Below, in pieces: positions 36,804 through 46,010 of a stretch of 64,000 nucleotides of DNA. Source of the DNA: an uncultured Schlesneria sp. (GTDB lineage: Bacteria > Planctomycetota > Planctomycetia > Planctomycetales > Planctomycetaceae); the NCBI GenBank assembly GCA_903840265.1, contig CAIMFH010000030.1, forward strand, positions 1 to 64,000, in the 5' to 3' direction. Position numbers and translations under genes: made by a program. The notes beneath the pieces were generated by a model. It had not been told where the DNA came from, searched no databases, and worked only from the letters and a program-made list of their open reading frames with translations. Every line of letters begins with the position of its first letter. Positions within the stretch are counted from its first letter, which is position 1.

Positions 36804-37865
36804 CTATGCCACATTCCGCAACCGATACACGTAACCCAGCACTTCGCTGACCGCGACATACAGTGTCTGCGGGATTTCCTGTCCGACCTTGACCATCTTG
36901 AAAAGAGCTCGAGCGACCGGTTTGCGTTCCACAACAGGAATGCCATGCCGACGAGCTCGGGCCGCGATTTGTAGAGCGAACTGATCACGACCTTTGGCGA
37001 TGACCACCGGCGCCGAATTCACGCCGCGTTCATAGCGCAGAGCGATCGCCAAGTGAGTCGGGTTGGTGATGATCAGTGTTGCCTTGGGGATCTCTTCCAG
37101 CATTCGTCGTTGCGATACGATTTCGCGGGCTCGCTGGCGGCGACGCATCTGGATATTGGGATCCCCTTCATCGTCCTTACGTTCGCGTTTCAGTTCCTCA
37201 CGCGACATCCGCAGCTTCTGTTCGTTGTTGTACCACTGCCAGCCGTAGTCAATCGCACCGAGCAACAGCAAGACCGAAGACGCCGCGATCAACAGTTCGA
37301 TGCCGATGCCCCACGCGGTACTCACGGTTTGAGAAAGGACGCCCGTGCTGAGGGCTGCAATCTGTTGACCGCGATCGCTGAGCACCCACCAGGCGGCGAC
37401 ACCGACCAGCGCGACCTTGGCGATGGACAACGCACCTCGCATCAGGCCTTCCGTGGAAAAGATCTTGTGCCAGTTCATAGCCGGATTGAGTTTTTCCCAC
37501 TTCGGTCCGAGTGATTCCGTATTGAGGTGCAAGCCCGCTTGCGCAAGGTTGGCGATCAGTCCGACAGCGAAAATGGTGGCCATGAAGCCACCGATCAGTT
37601 GCAGACCGTGCGTGCCGAGATCTGTGATGAACGCCGGGATATCGCCGACGGACAGTTCGACTCGTGGCGTTCGCAAATGCGACTGAATTTCCTGGCTCAG
37701 GCCACTCGCGAGTGCGGCTCCGGTCCACCACAACCCCACGGTTCCGACCAGCAACAGCAAGCCAGTGATCAGCTCGTGACTGTACGCGAACTGGCCTTGC
37801 GCCCGCGCGTCATCGCGCCGGCGCTGCGTTGGTTGTTCTGTCTTGTCAAAGCCCTCTTCGGACAT
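36804..37865 (-). CDS. flhB: Flagellar export switch protein FlhB
   Basis: 353 aa. FlhB sets substrate specificity of the flagellar export machine by self-cleavage. It opens with EEGFDKTEQPTQRRRDDARAQG, has four membrane helices (ITGLLLLVGTVGLWW, GGFMATIFAVGLIANLA, ALSIAKVALVGVAAWWVL, IELLIAASSVLLLLGAIDY) and a C-terminal cytoplasmic domain with the NPTH autocleavage site (TLIITNPTHLAIALRYERG). After the cut site come APVVIAKGRDQFALQIA and GIPVVERKPVARALF, as in the family. Length and order are complete. Confidence 0.97.
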   Translation of the reverse strand: MSEEGFDKTEQPTQRRRDDARAQGQFAYSHELITGLLLLVGTVGLWWTGAALASGLSQEIQSHLRTPRVELSVGDIPAFITDLGTHGLQLIGGFMATIFAVGLIANLAQAGLHLNTESLGPKWEKLNPAMNWHKIFSTEGLMRGALSIAKVALVGVAAWWVLSDRGQQIAALSTGVLSQTVSTAWGIGIELLIAASSVLLLLGAIDYGWQWYNNEQKLRMSREELKRERKDDEGDPNIQMRRRQRAREIVSQRRMLEEIPKATLIITNPTHLAIALRYERGVNSAPVVIAKGRDQFALQIAARARRHGIPVVERKPVARALFKMVKVGQEIPQTLYVAVSEVLGYVYRLRNVA

Positions 37866-37961
37866 GTCTTAGAGCTCATCCGACCCAAGTGTGGCATCCC
37901 ACGAGCGAATAACCACCTAGTCTAACCCTTGTTTCAACGCGACACCGAAGTGCGACACGCA

Positions 37962-38732
37962 CTAGCGGCCGATTAACAAACTGGAAAAACGTTGGAGAAC
38001 AACTCCCATCTGCGGAGCGATATCGGGCCACAGCACGCTGGTGGCCACCAGTCCGACCACGATCCGCAACGCGAATCCGACGGACATCAAGTTCAATTGC
38101 GGAGCGGCCTTGGCCATGACACCCAGGACCAGCGACGTGATAAATAGGCAACAGGCGATCGGGGCGACCAGCATCAAGCCCCATTCGGTGGTCGACGACA
38201 TCACCTTCATCTGCAACGCGACAGGCAGTGACAGGATCGCGCCCCCAATTGGCTGGCGAGCGAACGAACCATGCAGCGCCGCCAGGAAGACGTGATGGAC
38301 GTTTTGCGAGAAGAACAGAATCACCCCCAAAACCTCGAACACTTCACCCATGACGGTGGTCATCTGAGGTCGCGACGGGTCGGTGATCGCCCCCATGGTC
38401 AGACCCATTTCCTGGCTGAGGTATTCACCTGCCACGCGAAAGGGGACCAGAAACAAGCCGAAGATGTATCCCAAAGCGCAACCGATCAGTGTTTCGCAAC
38501 CGATGGCCAAGGCGAATGCCATCCACGGTCGATCGTTCAAACTGGTCGCAACACTTAATGTTCCGGCACCGGATTCGGCGAACCAAAAACAAGTCAGGGC
38601 GAGAGCGGTCCCCGCTTTCACGGTGCGTGGAACGAAGCGACCGCCCAGGTAGGGGATCGTCGCGACAAATGCCGACACGCGAGCCAAAATCAGCCCGAAT
38701 GTCATCACCCATATTTCCAGTAGTGCGTCCAT
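37962..38732 (-). CDS. fliR: Flagellar export gate protein FliR
   Basis: About 256 aa from ATG 38732 (MDALLEIWVMTFGLILARV is the usual start; the frame is open further upstream). It is a polytopic membrane protein with about six hydrophobic segments and the FliR motifs IPYLGGRFVPRTVKAGTA, LGYIFGLFLVPFRVAGEYL, GEVFEVLGVILFFSQNVHH and GVMAKAAPQLNLMSVGF. With FliP and FliQ it forms the export gate at the base of the flagellum. The 96-base gap to flhB is the largest gap between neighbours from fliL to flhA. Confidence 0.95.
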   Translation of the reverse strand: MDALLEIWVMTFGLILARVSAFVATIPYLGGRFVPRTVKAGTALALTCFWFAESGAGTLSVATSLNDRPWMAFALAIGCETLIGCALGYIFGLFLVPFRVAGEYLSQEMGLTMGAITDPSRPQMTTVMGEVFEVLGVILFFSQNVHHVFLAALHGSFARQPIGGAILSLPVALQMKVMSSTTEWGLMLVAPIACCLFITSLVLGVMAKAAPQLNLMSVGFALRIVVGLVATSVLWPDIAPQMGVVLQRFSSLLIGR

Positions 38733-38766
38733 TAGACCGCATCCCAACTCACTGCGGCGACCCGCA

Positions 38767-39036
38767 CTAGTGCCCGATCTGCGCCGCACGCGAGAACATC
38801 TGAACCGTAAAGTAAATCGACATCTGCAGCAGCCACGGCATCGTCACGACGAACAACCCGGCCAATGCCAGGATGCGCGGTGCGAAGCTCAGCGTTTGTT
38901 CTTGAATATTCGTTACCGCCTGGAAAACGCTGATCGCCAGGCCCACGATCAGACTGATCGCGAGCGCTGGCGTTGTCAGCAGCACCGCGTGATAGAAAAA
39001 GTCGCGGCCCAGCGCCACGGCATCCAGTTCGGTCAT
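38767..39036 (-). CDS. fliQ: Flagellar export gate protein FliQ
   Basis: 89 aa, exactly the family's usual length, from ATG 39036 (the frame is open beyond it). It has two membrane helices (TTPALAISLIVGLAISVFQAV and LALAGLFVVTMPWLLQMSIYF) separated by TNIQEQTLSFAPRI, the FliQ signature. It is an export-gate component with FliP and FliR. It begins 11 bases after fliP ends and is followed by fliR after 34 bases. Confidence 0.96.
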   Translation of the reverse strand: MTELDAVALGRDFFYHAVLLTTPALAISLIVGLAISVFQAVTNIQEQTLSFAPRILALAGLFVVTMPWLLQMSIYFTVQMFSRAAQIGH

Positions 39037-39047
39037 GATCGTCTCCG

Positions 39048-39728
39048 CTATCCAAAACTCTGATTGAGCGACAGCGCCACCAGGTGCCATCCATCCGCCA
39101 GGACAAACAACAACACTTTGAATGGCGTCGAGACAATCACGGGTGGCATCATCATCATCCCCATCGACATCAGCACCGTGGCCACCACGATGTCGACCAG
39201 CAGGAAGGGGACGTAGACGCAAAAGCCCATGAAGAACGCGGTCTTCAATTCACTGATGATGAACGCCGGAATCAGCACGCTGATCGGTGTCTCTTCGGGT
39301 GTCGCAATCGGTCCCGACTTGGACATGTGCAGGAACAGGGCCAGGTCATGCTTGCGTGTTTGACGCAGCATGAATGACTTGTGAATCTCCACGCCCCGTC
39401 GAAAGGCTTCGACGTTCGTGATTTCTTTGTTCATGTACGGAAGCACCGCCTCGTTGTTCAAGCGAGTCAGCGTTGGCTCCATGATGAAGACCGTCAGGAA
39501 CAGGGCCAGTCCAATCAGGACGGTGTTCGGTGGGATTTCTTGTGTCGACAGTCCGCGTCGAACGAACGACAACACGATTGTGATTCGCGTGAAGCAAGTC
39601 AGGCACGAGAGGGCCGCTGGCAACAAAACCAGGCTACCCAGGAAGATCGACATCTGCAGCGGCGGCGACAGGCTTTGTACGAACCCTGATTCACCGAATC
39701 GTTCCGCGATTTGTTCGAAGTTGTTCAC
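39048..39728 (-). CDS. fliP: Flagellar export gate protein FliP
   Basis: 226 aa. Motifs: LTCFTRITIVLSFVRRGLSTQEIPPNTVLIGLALFLT, NEAVLPYMNKEI, ETPISVLIPAFIISELKTAFFMGFCVYVPFLLVDIVVATVLMSMGMMM, PPVIVSTPFKVLLFVLADGW. These match the FliP/SctR core. A cleavable signal peptide like that of enterobacterial FliP is not obvious, so the N-terminus is shorter than in that group. The start is a GTG whose gtga overlaps the fliO stop (39725-39728), indicating coupling. Confidence 0.96.
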   Translation of the reverse strand: MNNFEQIAERFGESGFVQSLSPPLQMSIFLGSLVLLPAALSCLTCFTRITIVLSFVRRGLSTQEIPPNTVLIGLALFLTVFIMEPTLTRLNNEAVLPYMNKEITNVEAFRRGVEIHKSFMLRQTRKHDLALFLHMSKSGPIATPEETPISVLIPAFIISELKTAFFMGFCVYVPFLLVDIVVATVLMSMGMMMMPPVIVSTPFKVLLFVLADGWHLVALSLNQSFG

Positions 39729-40267
39729 AGGGAGCCTCCCTGCAAACTGGATGCGGATCTTAGTCGAGTCTCAAAGCTGGAGGCGGTGATCGCTGGCGGG
39801 GCGTCTTCCATAGGTAGCTGCTCGTCCAGCGCTTCGCGGAACGAAGGGGGCAGGGCGATCAGAGATTTCAATCCGGTTGCATCTGTGCCGGCGACCAGTT
39901 GAGTATCGCCAACCTTCACCAGATAGAGGACCGCACGACCACCCAGAGTCACGCTGCCTTCAATCTGCAGCGTCTGACCGGCCAAGCTCTTCGTCTGCAG
40001 CTTCATCAACCAGGGCTTGCCGAACCACAACGACCCGACGCACAGCACAAGGACGAATGCGGTGCCGAAGCCCAGCCGCATCAGCATGGCGCCGGTGTTG
40101 GGAGGTTCTGGCCATTGCGGGGCATAGGTCAAGTCGCCGGCGTCGCTCTTGCTGACGGTGGGAAGCTGAGGCGTCTCTGATGCAGGTTCGGCAGCGCGCA
40201 CGCTGCCAACGCTGATCAGCATGGCTGCCAGCATCGCCGCGAACATCACTTGGAAACAACTTCTCAC
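39725..40267 (-). CDS. fliO: FliO-like flagellar assembly protein
   Basis: About 180 aa from a GTG at 40267, preceded by a purine-rich aaggcgg site; a longer frame exists to 40387 but would overlap fliN. It has a signal-type segment (MFAAMLAAMLISVGSVRA), a linker, one membrane helix (LMRLGFGTAFVLVLCVGSLWF) and a small cytoplasmic beta-domain (LQIEGSVTLGGRAVLYLVKVGDTQLVAGTDATGLKSLIALP) typical of FliO. FliO helps assemble the FliP ring. Its position between fliN and fliP supports the call; sequence similarity alone would be weak. Confidence 0.82.
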   Translation of the reverse strand: MRSCFQVMFAAMLAAMLISVGSVRAAEPASETPQLPTVSKSDAGDLTYAPQWPEPPNTGAMLMRLGFGTAFVLVLCVGSLWFGKPWLMKLQTKSLAGQTLQIEGSVTLGGRAVLYLVKVGDTQLVAGTDATGLKSLIALPPSFREALDEQLPMEDAPPAITASSFETRLRSASSLQGGSL

Positions 40268-40310
40268 CGGACACCGCCTTCCTTGGCTGATGTCAGAGCT
40301 GGACACCGAT

Positions 40311-40694
40311 TCAGGAACCTGAACCGGACGTGTCCGTAATCTCTGTAATTCGAATCGCAAACTGATCGTTGACGACGACCACTTCACCGCGCGCCACGCG
40401 GACGTTTTGCACGATCAGGTCGACCGGTTCCGAAACCAGTCGGTCCAATGTGACCACCGAACCAACGTCGAGCTTCAGCATGTCCTCGACCGAGAAGTCT
40501 GCTCGACCCAGCACCGCTTCAGCATCCAGGCGAACTCCGTAGAGGTGATCGAGCGACTTGCCCGCGGAGATCTTGCCCGGAGTCATGTTCGCGAATGCAG
40601 GGGCACGCGCTGCGACTTCTTGGGAAGCCCCCTGTCGATCACGAGCCAGCTCATCTTCGACCTTGGCCAGGACGGCATCCAAAGTTTCCGTCAT
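40311..40694 (-). CDS. fliN: Flagellar motor switch protein FliN
   Basis: 127 aa. The SpoA-fold C-terminus reads HLYGVRLDAEAVLGRADFSVEDMLKLDVGSVVTLDRLVSEPVDLIVQNVRVARGEVVVVNDQFAIRITEI, the standard FliN domain. FliN forms the lower C-ring with FliM and binds export chaperones. The first 45 residues are a charged, probably flexible tail. A strong ribosome-binding site (gaggaggg) precedes the ATG on the minus strand. It follows fliM by 33 bases. Confidence 0.95.
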   Translation of the reverse strand: MTETLDAVLAKVEDELARDRQGASQEVAARAPAFANMTPGKISAGKSLDHLYGVRLDAEAVLGRADFSVEDMLKLDVGSVVTLDRLVSEPVDLIVQNVRVARGEVVVVNDQFAIRITEITDTSGSGS

Positions 40695-40727
40695 TTCGAT
40701 TCCCTCCTCGACACTGTCAAACTTCGA

Positions 40728-41618
40728 TCACGCCGCTTCGGGTGTTTCCGTCGTACGCCGCTGCAGGATTTCTGTCGCAACTTCAAAGGCCTGGCGATTG
40801 CCTGTCCGCCCGGCCCAGCCGAGAAATTTCGGTTCGCCTTGAACGGACGCCTGCAGCGGATCGCCGACGCGCTGATCCAGCACGACGACATCGCCGACTC
40901 GCACGCTCGCGAGTTGAGGCCCCGTCAATTGAACCGCTCCCAGTCGAACTTCGATCCCGGCTCGCATGTCGCGAACCAGTTGTTCCAATTGTCGGCGACT
41001 GGCTTGAGGATCTGTCGACTGATGATTCCGAACAGGCAGACCAAACAGATGGGCCACAAAATCGGCAGACAGCAACCAACTCCAGTGTGATTGGCCAAGC
41101 TTCGTCTTCGCGATCGACCGGCAGACGATCATCGATTCTTTCGGGCGGAATCGCTTGGTGCGGCGCAGATTCGATTCGGTCTCGCCCAGTGCCAGGTTGA
41201 GCGGGACATCACCCTGCCACGACTCTTTCAGGCTCCGCATGATCATCTCGGCGATCACTTCCGCGACAGAGAGTTCCGCGGCGGTCAGCGATCGTTCGAC
41301 GGGAATCTTGTGCGGTGGATCACCCAGGATGCAACCGATCAATTCCTGCACCAGCGGATTAGGGAGTGCAACCAGTGACTGCGCGTCGTGCTGACCAAGT
41401 TTCAATTGCAAGGCGAGCGACTTGTCGGTCCACTCCGTTGTCAATTGCGTCGGCATCATCGTCGAGGAGCAATCGAACTGCAGTTCAACCGAGACCGCGG
41501 CCCCCGCCAACAACTCGACCAACAGCGCGTTCGACCGCTTCAACCATTGAGCCAGGTTGACTCGCAGTTGCGGTGCCAGCGGCGGCGGTTGTGTGAAGTC
41601 GTGGCGTGGCAATGTCAT
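40728..41618 (-). CDS. fliM: Flagellar motor switch protein FliM, divergent N-terminus
   Basis: 296 aa. The C-terminal SpoA-like domain (GIEVRLGAVQLTGPQLASVRVGDVVVLDQRVGDPLQASVQGEPKFLG) and a middle CheC-like domain (ERSLTAAELSVAEVIAEMIMRSLKESW) fit FliM, and the place between fliL and fliN agrees. Standard FliM starts with a short LSQ-EIDALL helix that binds CheY-P. Here the N-terminus is MTLPRHDFTQPPPLAPQLRV and has nothing like it, so CheY control may differ. It is also ~40 residues shorter than usual. The start codon overlaps the fliL stop by four bases. Confidence 0.8.
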   Translation of the reverse strand: MTLPRHDFTQPPPLAPQLRVNLAQWLKRSNALLVELLAGAAVSVELQFDCSSTMMPTQLTTEWTDKSLALQLKLGQHDAQSLVALPNPLVQELIGCILGDPPHKIPVERSLTAAELSVAEVIAEMIMRSLKESWQGDVPLNLALGETESNLRRTKRFRPKESMIVCRSIAKTKLGQSHWSWLLSADFVAHLFGLPVRNHQSTDPQASRRQLEQLVRDMRAGIEVRLGAVQLTGPQLASVRVGDVVVLDQRVGDPLQASVQGEPKFLGWAGRTGNRQAFEVATEILQRRTTETPEAA

Positions 41619-42214
41619 TGGACGTGAAATTCTTCAAACAGGATATCCTGAATCCGTTCGCGACCATCCGTGAACAGCAGTGCGTTGAAGTTGTCCTGGA
41701 TCTCGCGTCGCAATCGATTAACGCCGACCTTCCCGCGAACTTCTTCCAGCGTCTTGTCAGCCAGATGGCTGGTCAGCCAGGTCTGCAGAATCGGCTTTCG
41801 CGATTCCAAGGCCGACTTCACGTCCTCTTCGTCGTCCCCTTCGGTCTGAAGAGTCACTTCCAGAGCCAGATAACGAGTCAGCGTCGGGTCATTCAGATTG
41901 ACGACGATGCGACCAAACGGCAGGAAGGAAGGACCCTCGACAGCCTTCTTTTCACCACCCGCAGCACCGTGGGAATCGCCGCCATGACCAGCAGCCGCAT
42001 GTCCGCCGTGGTCGTCCTTGGGCTTCTCTTTCTTTTCCTTCTTCTTGTCGTCCTTCTTGTCGTGGCCGGCATCATGACCTGCGGCAGCGGGATCGGCCTT
42101 GGCGACTTCGGTCCCGTCGTGACTTTGCCCCTTCATCATCTGGGGAATAGCGACGCCAGCGGCGGCCGACGCCAATCCGACTCCGCCCAGCATGATGATT
42201 TTTTTCAGGTCCAT
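41615..42214 (-). CDS. fliL: FliL-like flagellar basal-body protein
   Basis: About 199 aa from ATG 42214. An N-terminal membrane helix (IIMLGGVGLASAAAGVAIPQM) is followed by a ~55-residue low-complexity linker very rich in Lys, His, Asp, Ala and Gly. The periplasmic FliL domain comes next (FGRIVVNLNDPTLTRYLALEVTLQTE, SRKPILQTWLTSHLADKTLEEVRGK, LRREIQDNFNALLF). FliL surrounds the stator and aids torque. It appears to head the operon; the 280 bases upstream (42215-42494) hold no gene and should contain the promoter. Confidence 0.88.
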   Translation of the reverse strand: MDLKKIIMLGGVGLASAAAGVAIPQMMKGQSHDGTEVAKADPAAAGHDAGHDKKDDKKKEKKEKPKDDHGGHAAAGHGGDSHGAAGGEKKAVEGPSFLPFGRIVVNLNDPTLTRYLALEVTLQTEGDDEEDVKSALESRKPILQTWLTSHLADKTLEEVRGKVGVNRLRREIQDNFNALLFTDGRERIQDILFEEFHVQ

Positions 42215-42494
42215 GATACGCCTCGATCTCTCAGCCACTTTCCGCTGCAAAAGACGCACGGAAACCAGCCCACGCGGGATGGCCTATCGAATTGATCGGA
42301 AGCCACGACGTAAACCTTGAGGGTTTCGGGGACTTTTCCGGTCAGATTGTCTGGGAAATCTGCGCAAGCGATCCGGTGGCGGCCGTTGAACTCCGGCAAA
42401 ATCTGCCGGTCACTACCGTTTGCGCTTCAAGGCGACTCTAAATCAGTACAGCAAGTCGTTCTGAGGTAAGGATTTGCGATTGCACATCGCGACC

Positions 42495-42755
42495 TTACAG
42501 ATGTCGCTCGATAATCACTTCCGAACACCCATGCTTGGCCGTGATCGAAGAAAAGACTGATGCCAGTAAATGGATGTACTTCGGCGTTTTTTCTAAGAGC
42601 ATGATCTCCACATACAGCTCAGGGGACTGCGTATTGTCGGAGTAAATCACGGTCCTTTCACCGAACGTGTTGATCACTTTCTCAGGATCCAAACAGGGAA
42701 GGAGTTGTTCCAGAATTGCGGCAACGGCCTTGGGTTCGATCCGCCTTTCATCCAT
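42495..42755 (-). CDS. Small hypothetical protein
   Basis: 86 aa. A strong ribosome-binding site (ggaggaagg on the minus strand, at 42766-42774) lies a suitable distance before the ATG, which supports a real gene. The sequence is soluble and alpha-beta (AVAAILEQLLPCLDPEKVINTF, ELYVEIMLLEKTPKYIHLLASVFSSI). No family is recognised. It lies between fliL and the large membrane gene, on the same strand as both. Confidence 0.6.
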   Translation of the reverse strand: MDERRIEPKAVAAILEQLLPCLDPEKVINTFGERTVIYSDNTQSPELYVEIMLLEKTPKYIHLLASVFSSITAKHGCSEVIIERHL

Positions 42756-42830
42756 TCTGGTTATACCTTCCTCCGCGTCTTCCTCGTCACTCGTTACTCG
42801 TTACTTTCCTCTCGTCACTTCCTCCCAAGC

Positions 42831-45800
42831 TCACTCAGCCTTCTTCTCGGGCGTCTCTTGATCCAGCAACTCAAACTCTTCCTCCTTCGGGGGTTCGATG
42901 CTGGGGAGCTCGATCTTCTTGTCAGTCAGGGCTTCCAGATAGAACTTGATCAGCGGTCGCAGGTGCGTCGTCGGCGTGCGATCGAGGATGTGTGAGAACG
43001 ACTGGGTCGCTCCGGCGACATCACCCAGTTCGAGTTGCGCCTGGCCGATCTGGTAGGTCAGCGAGGCATCTTCGCCTCGCCCATTGCTCACGATTTCCCC
43101 GGCGGCCGCCAGGTGAGTGAACGGATATTGATCGGGCGACATCCACATCGCGTTGAGCGTCACAAATGGCATCGTGAGCAACGCCGTTTGCGTGTGCGTC
43201 GCATTCGATTCCGCGAGCTGTTCACGCCACAGATCAATCGCGCGATTGTAGTCGCCGTTGATCAATAGCGACGTCGCCACCGCATCACGCCAACCGGGTG
43301 CTCCTCCGCCTACGGTCGCCTGGTCCAGCGTATCGAGGCCTTCTTGAACTCGACCCACTTCGATCAGCCAAGACCCCAAGGCGTTGCGAGCCAGTGGATT
43401 CTGAGCCTTATAGATCGGGTCGTCTTCCAGAGTTCGCACGGCCAGTCGGATGGCTCCGACTTGATAGGCACTGGCCGCGATCTGGAATCGATCAGCCTTC
43501 TGCAACCCCTCTTCGACCTGGCCTTCGTATTTGGCGAGCGCGTCTTCCAAAGTGGATTCGATGTTCAGCAGTTGCTCGCGCTGTTTTCGTTCTTCTTCCG
43601 ACGAATCCATCGTCACCGGACGAATTCGTTTGATCTGTCGAATGGCCTCGAGTGCCAACTCGCCACGCTGAGTCCGTTCGAACAGACCGAGCAATTCATA
43701 GTGAGTCAGCAGATCGTTCGGCCGCAGCAACGCGGCTTGCTGCAGCGCACCAACCGTTTCGTAGTATCGAACGGAATTGAACCAGCGAACCCCGGCGGCA
43801 TTCATCAGACCGGTTTCAACCTGATCAAGAATCAGGTAAGCCATCCCCAGGCAGCGATAGCCTTCGGCCGAGTTCGAATCTTCTCGCAGTCCCGCGTTCG
43901 CATTTCGGATCGCGAGCAGCGCGCAGGCGATTCGAAACTGGGGCGAGACACTGCCGTTGGCACTGGCCAATTGCAGATAATGTGTCGCCACTTGGACTCC
44001 GGCCGGATACCCAGACCGCCTGACCGAGAAGATCCCGTCCGTGAACGAAGCGGGCTTGCCACATACGCGAATGGTATCGACTGGCAGATCCTTCGAGCGA
44101 AAGGCCTGCTTGTCAAAATCGAGCCGATGAGCGGCCACATGCTCACTTTGCGGTGGGCCCTGGCCATCACGATAGTAGACCGCCGTCGACGCCGTCAGCT
44201 TGGTCATGGCCCAGTCACCGGATGCCAGCAGATCACCAAACGTGACATAATCGGCTGGCGGAATCGGTCCACTCAACCGCGGCATGGTGTGCGTCACCTG
44301 ATACTTCTCAAACGTCGCTCGCCACACGTCGGGTTCGCCGCTGCCCGGCAGACTCTTGCGTCCTTTCTGCATTGATCGCCGTGTTCGATCGTGGAGGGCA
44401 ATCAGATCGTCATCGCCCGAGCCGGTGAAGATCGCGGCGCGAGTGTCGATGAATGACTTCTGCTTCGACCAGAGCACCAGATCGCCCTGGCGAGCCGTGA
44501 AGTGAAACGGACGATCATCCAGATTGTCTTTCGCCGCTTCTTGGTAGGAGTCCATCTGCGTCTGCAGATTCTGGCCGAATCCTAATCCGGTCCGACGACC
44601 TTCCGGACCTTCAATGCGGCCGCTGATGACTAACCAGGCCAATGCGAAAAAGCTCATCACAGTGACGGCTCGACCACCGCGTGAGAACAGCAGTTCCCGC
44701 CAATCGATCGAGTAGATCTGGCCGAACCGCTGTCGGTACCACGACTGAGCATTAATCGTACAGACCATACAGTTCACCAGGCTGGCCGCCGCAAATTCGT
44801 GAGTGGCCAGGCAAGCGAGGGCGTTAAACACCACCACCGCGAACACCTGCCCGGGGTGGACTCGTTCGCGATTCAGGAACAGCGAGACCAGTGTCGCCGC
44901 AAAGAGCACCAGTGCCGCGATCGTGTCATGATTGATCGACAACCAGAACGCCGACTGAGTGATCGGATAGAAGCCCAGTTCGATTGTTCCTGGCCGCGTG
45001 AAGGAATGCTGCAGTGCACGGTAGTCGATGGCGAACAGGCGAATCGGCGACAACCAAGATTGCCACAGGAAGGGGTGAATGATCGTCACGGCCAAACTCG
45101 CCAACGCGACTTTCCACCACAAGGCTCGACGCTGCGCAGCCTGGTCGGATCGTCGCAGGCTCTCTCCCAACGCCAGGCAGATCAGCAACAACCAGCCCAG
45201 GAAGGCGCGGGTGTCGAGCTGTGACCACAACCAGATCACGCCGACGCAGGACCACAGCAGTCGCGGGTTGGCCGTTTCGTCCGCGCGTTGCACCAACCAC
45301 AACACCAGACTCAACCCGAGCAGCGTGATCAGTTCGGGTTGCGCGGTGAACTGGGGATAGCAGACCAGCAGCGCCAGCACGGCGCAAATCGAGCCCCACC
45401 AGGTTCGGATCCCCGACCGATGCGTGTGTACCAGCAGCCCAAACGCCAGTCCCGCCAGGACTCCTTGCAGAATCGACAGTCCGATGCCCCCCGAGACGGC
45501 GTGAATCCCTGCCGCGACTAGATCGAACATCCACGACAAATTGATCCAGGGTCGATCGCTCGCCGTGTACGAAAAGACATCCTTCGACGGAGGCAGGAAA
45601 CCATGAGCCGCGATGTATTCGCCGCTGCGAATATGAACCAGCGTGCGAGTGTCCGTGACGGCCGCAAAGCCAAACAGCAGCGCCAGCCCGACGACGGCCC
45701 AGCGAATCACAAAGTCGCCGCGAATCGCTTCATCTTCGACCAGTTCCGGAGTCAGCGGTTCCCATTCAGGAAGACCTTCATCGGGATTCACCCCTTCCGG

Positions 45801-46010
45801 TTGCGGCGATGCTAACGAATCTGCAGGAACTGGCGGCGACTTGGAATCCGGCGGAAGATCGCCAGAAGGTCGCTGTTCATCGTCTGCCGGTTCAGGAGGA
45901 ATCGCCACAATCAGACTCGCAGAAGAGATTTGAAGGTCAAGGAGAGACGAGCGCCATGGTACGAACGGCGATTCGCGACGGTCAACCGGTCCTCGCCAAA
46001 CAAAAGACAC
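42831..46010 (-). CDS. Large polytopic membrane protein with TPR-like C-terminus
   Basis: Up to 1059 aa; the GTG at 46010 and another GTG at 45908 are candidate starts, neither with a clear ribosome-binding site. A Pro/Asp/Glu-rich N-terminal ~90 residues precede about ten or eleven membrane helices (~95-475; for example VGLALLFGFAAV, GLAFGLLVHTH, ICAVLALLVCY). The motif SYTASDRPWINLSWMFDL lies in the first outside loop, resembling oligosaccharyl- or mannosyltransferase-like membrane proteins. The C-terminal ~400 residues are TPR-like helices (AQLELGDVAGATQSFSHIL). It is probably a planctomycete envelope protein, function unknown. Confidence 0.65.
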   Translation of the reverse strand: MSFVWRGPVDRRESPFVPWRSSLLDLQISSASLIVAIPPEPADDEQRPSGDLPPDSKSPPVPADSLASPQPEGVNPDEGLPEWEPLTPELVEDEAIRGDFVIRWAVVGLALLFGFAAVTDTRTLVHIRSGEYIAAHGFLPPSKDVFSYTASDRPWINLSWMFDLVAAGIHAVSGGIGLSILQGVLAGLAFGLLVHTHRSGIRTWWGSICAVLALLVCYPQFTAQPELITLLGLSLVLWLVQRADETANPRLLWSCVGVIWLWSQLDTRAFLGWLLLICLALGESLRRSDQAAQRRALWWKVALASLAVTIIHPFLWQSWLSPIRLFAIDYRALQHSFTRPGTIELGFYPITQSAFWLSINHDTIAALVLFAATLVSLFLNRERVHPGQVFAVVVFNALACLATHEFAAASLVNCMVCTINAQSWYRQRFGQIYSIDWRELLFSRGGRAVTVMSFFALAWLVISGRIEGPEGRRTGLGFGQNLQTQMDSYQEAAKDNLDDRPFHFTARQGDLVLWSKQKSFIDTRAAIFTGSGDDDLIALHDRTRRSMQKGRKSLPGSGEPDVWRATFEKYQVTHTMPRLSGPIPPADYVTFGDLLASGDWAMTKLTASTAVYYRDGQGPPQSEHVAAHRLDFDKQAFRSKDLPVDTIRVCGKPASFTDGIFSVRRSGYPAGVQVATHYLQLASANGSVSPQFRIACALLAIRNANAGLREDSNSAEGYRCLGMAYLILDQVETGLMNAAGVRWFNSVRYYETVGALQQAALLRPNDLLTHYELLGLFERTQRGELALEAIRQIKRIRPVTMDSSEEERKQREQLLNIESTLEDALAKYEGQVEEGLQKADRFQIAASAYQVGAIRLAVRTLEDDPIYKAQNPLARNALGSWLIEVGRVQEGLDTLDQATVGGGAPGWRDAVATSLLINGDYNRAIDLWREQLAESNATHTQTALLTMPFVTLNAMWMSPDQYPFTHLAAAGEIVSNGRGEDASLTYQIGQAQLELGDVAGATQSFSHILDRTPTTHLRPLIKFYLEALTDKKIELPSIEPPKEEEFELLDQETPEKKAE

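Noticed and set aside
42780-42825. Repeated cactcgttactcgttact-like text as possible CRISPR or tandem repeat
   Set aside because: Only a few imperfect copies without spacers; it looks like ordinary low-complexity planctomycete spacer DNA.
43344-44375. 343-codon plus-strand frame inside the large membrane/TPR gene
   Set aside because: Composition (Gln/Arg/His-rich) is that of an antisense shadow, and the minus strand reads as TPR helices.
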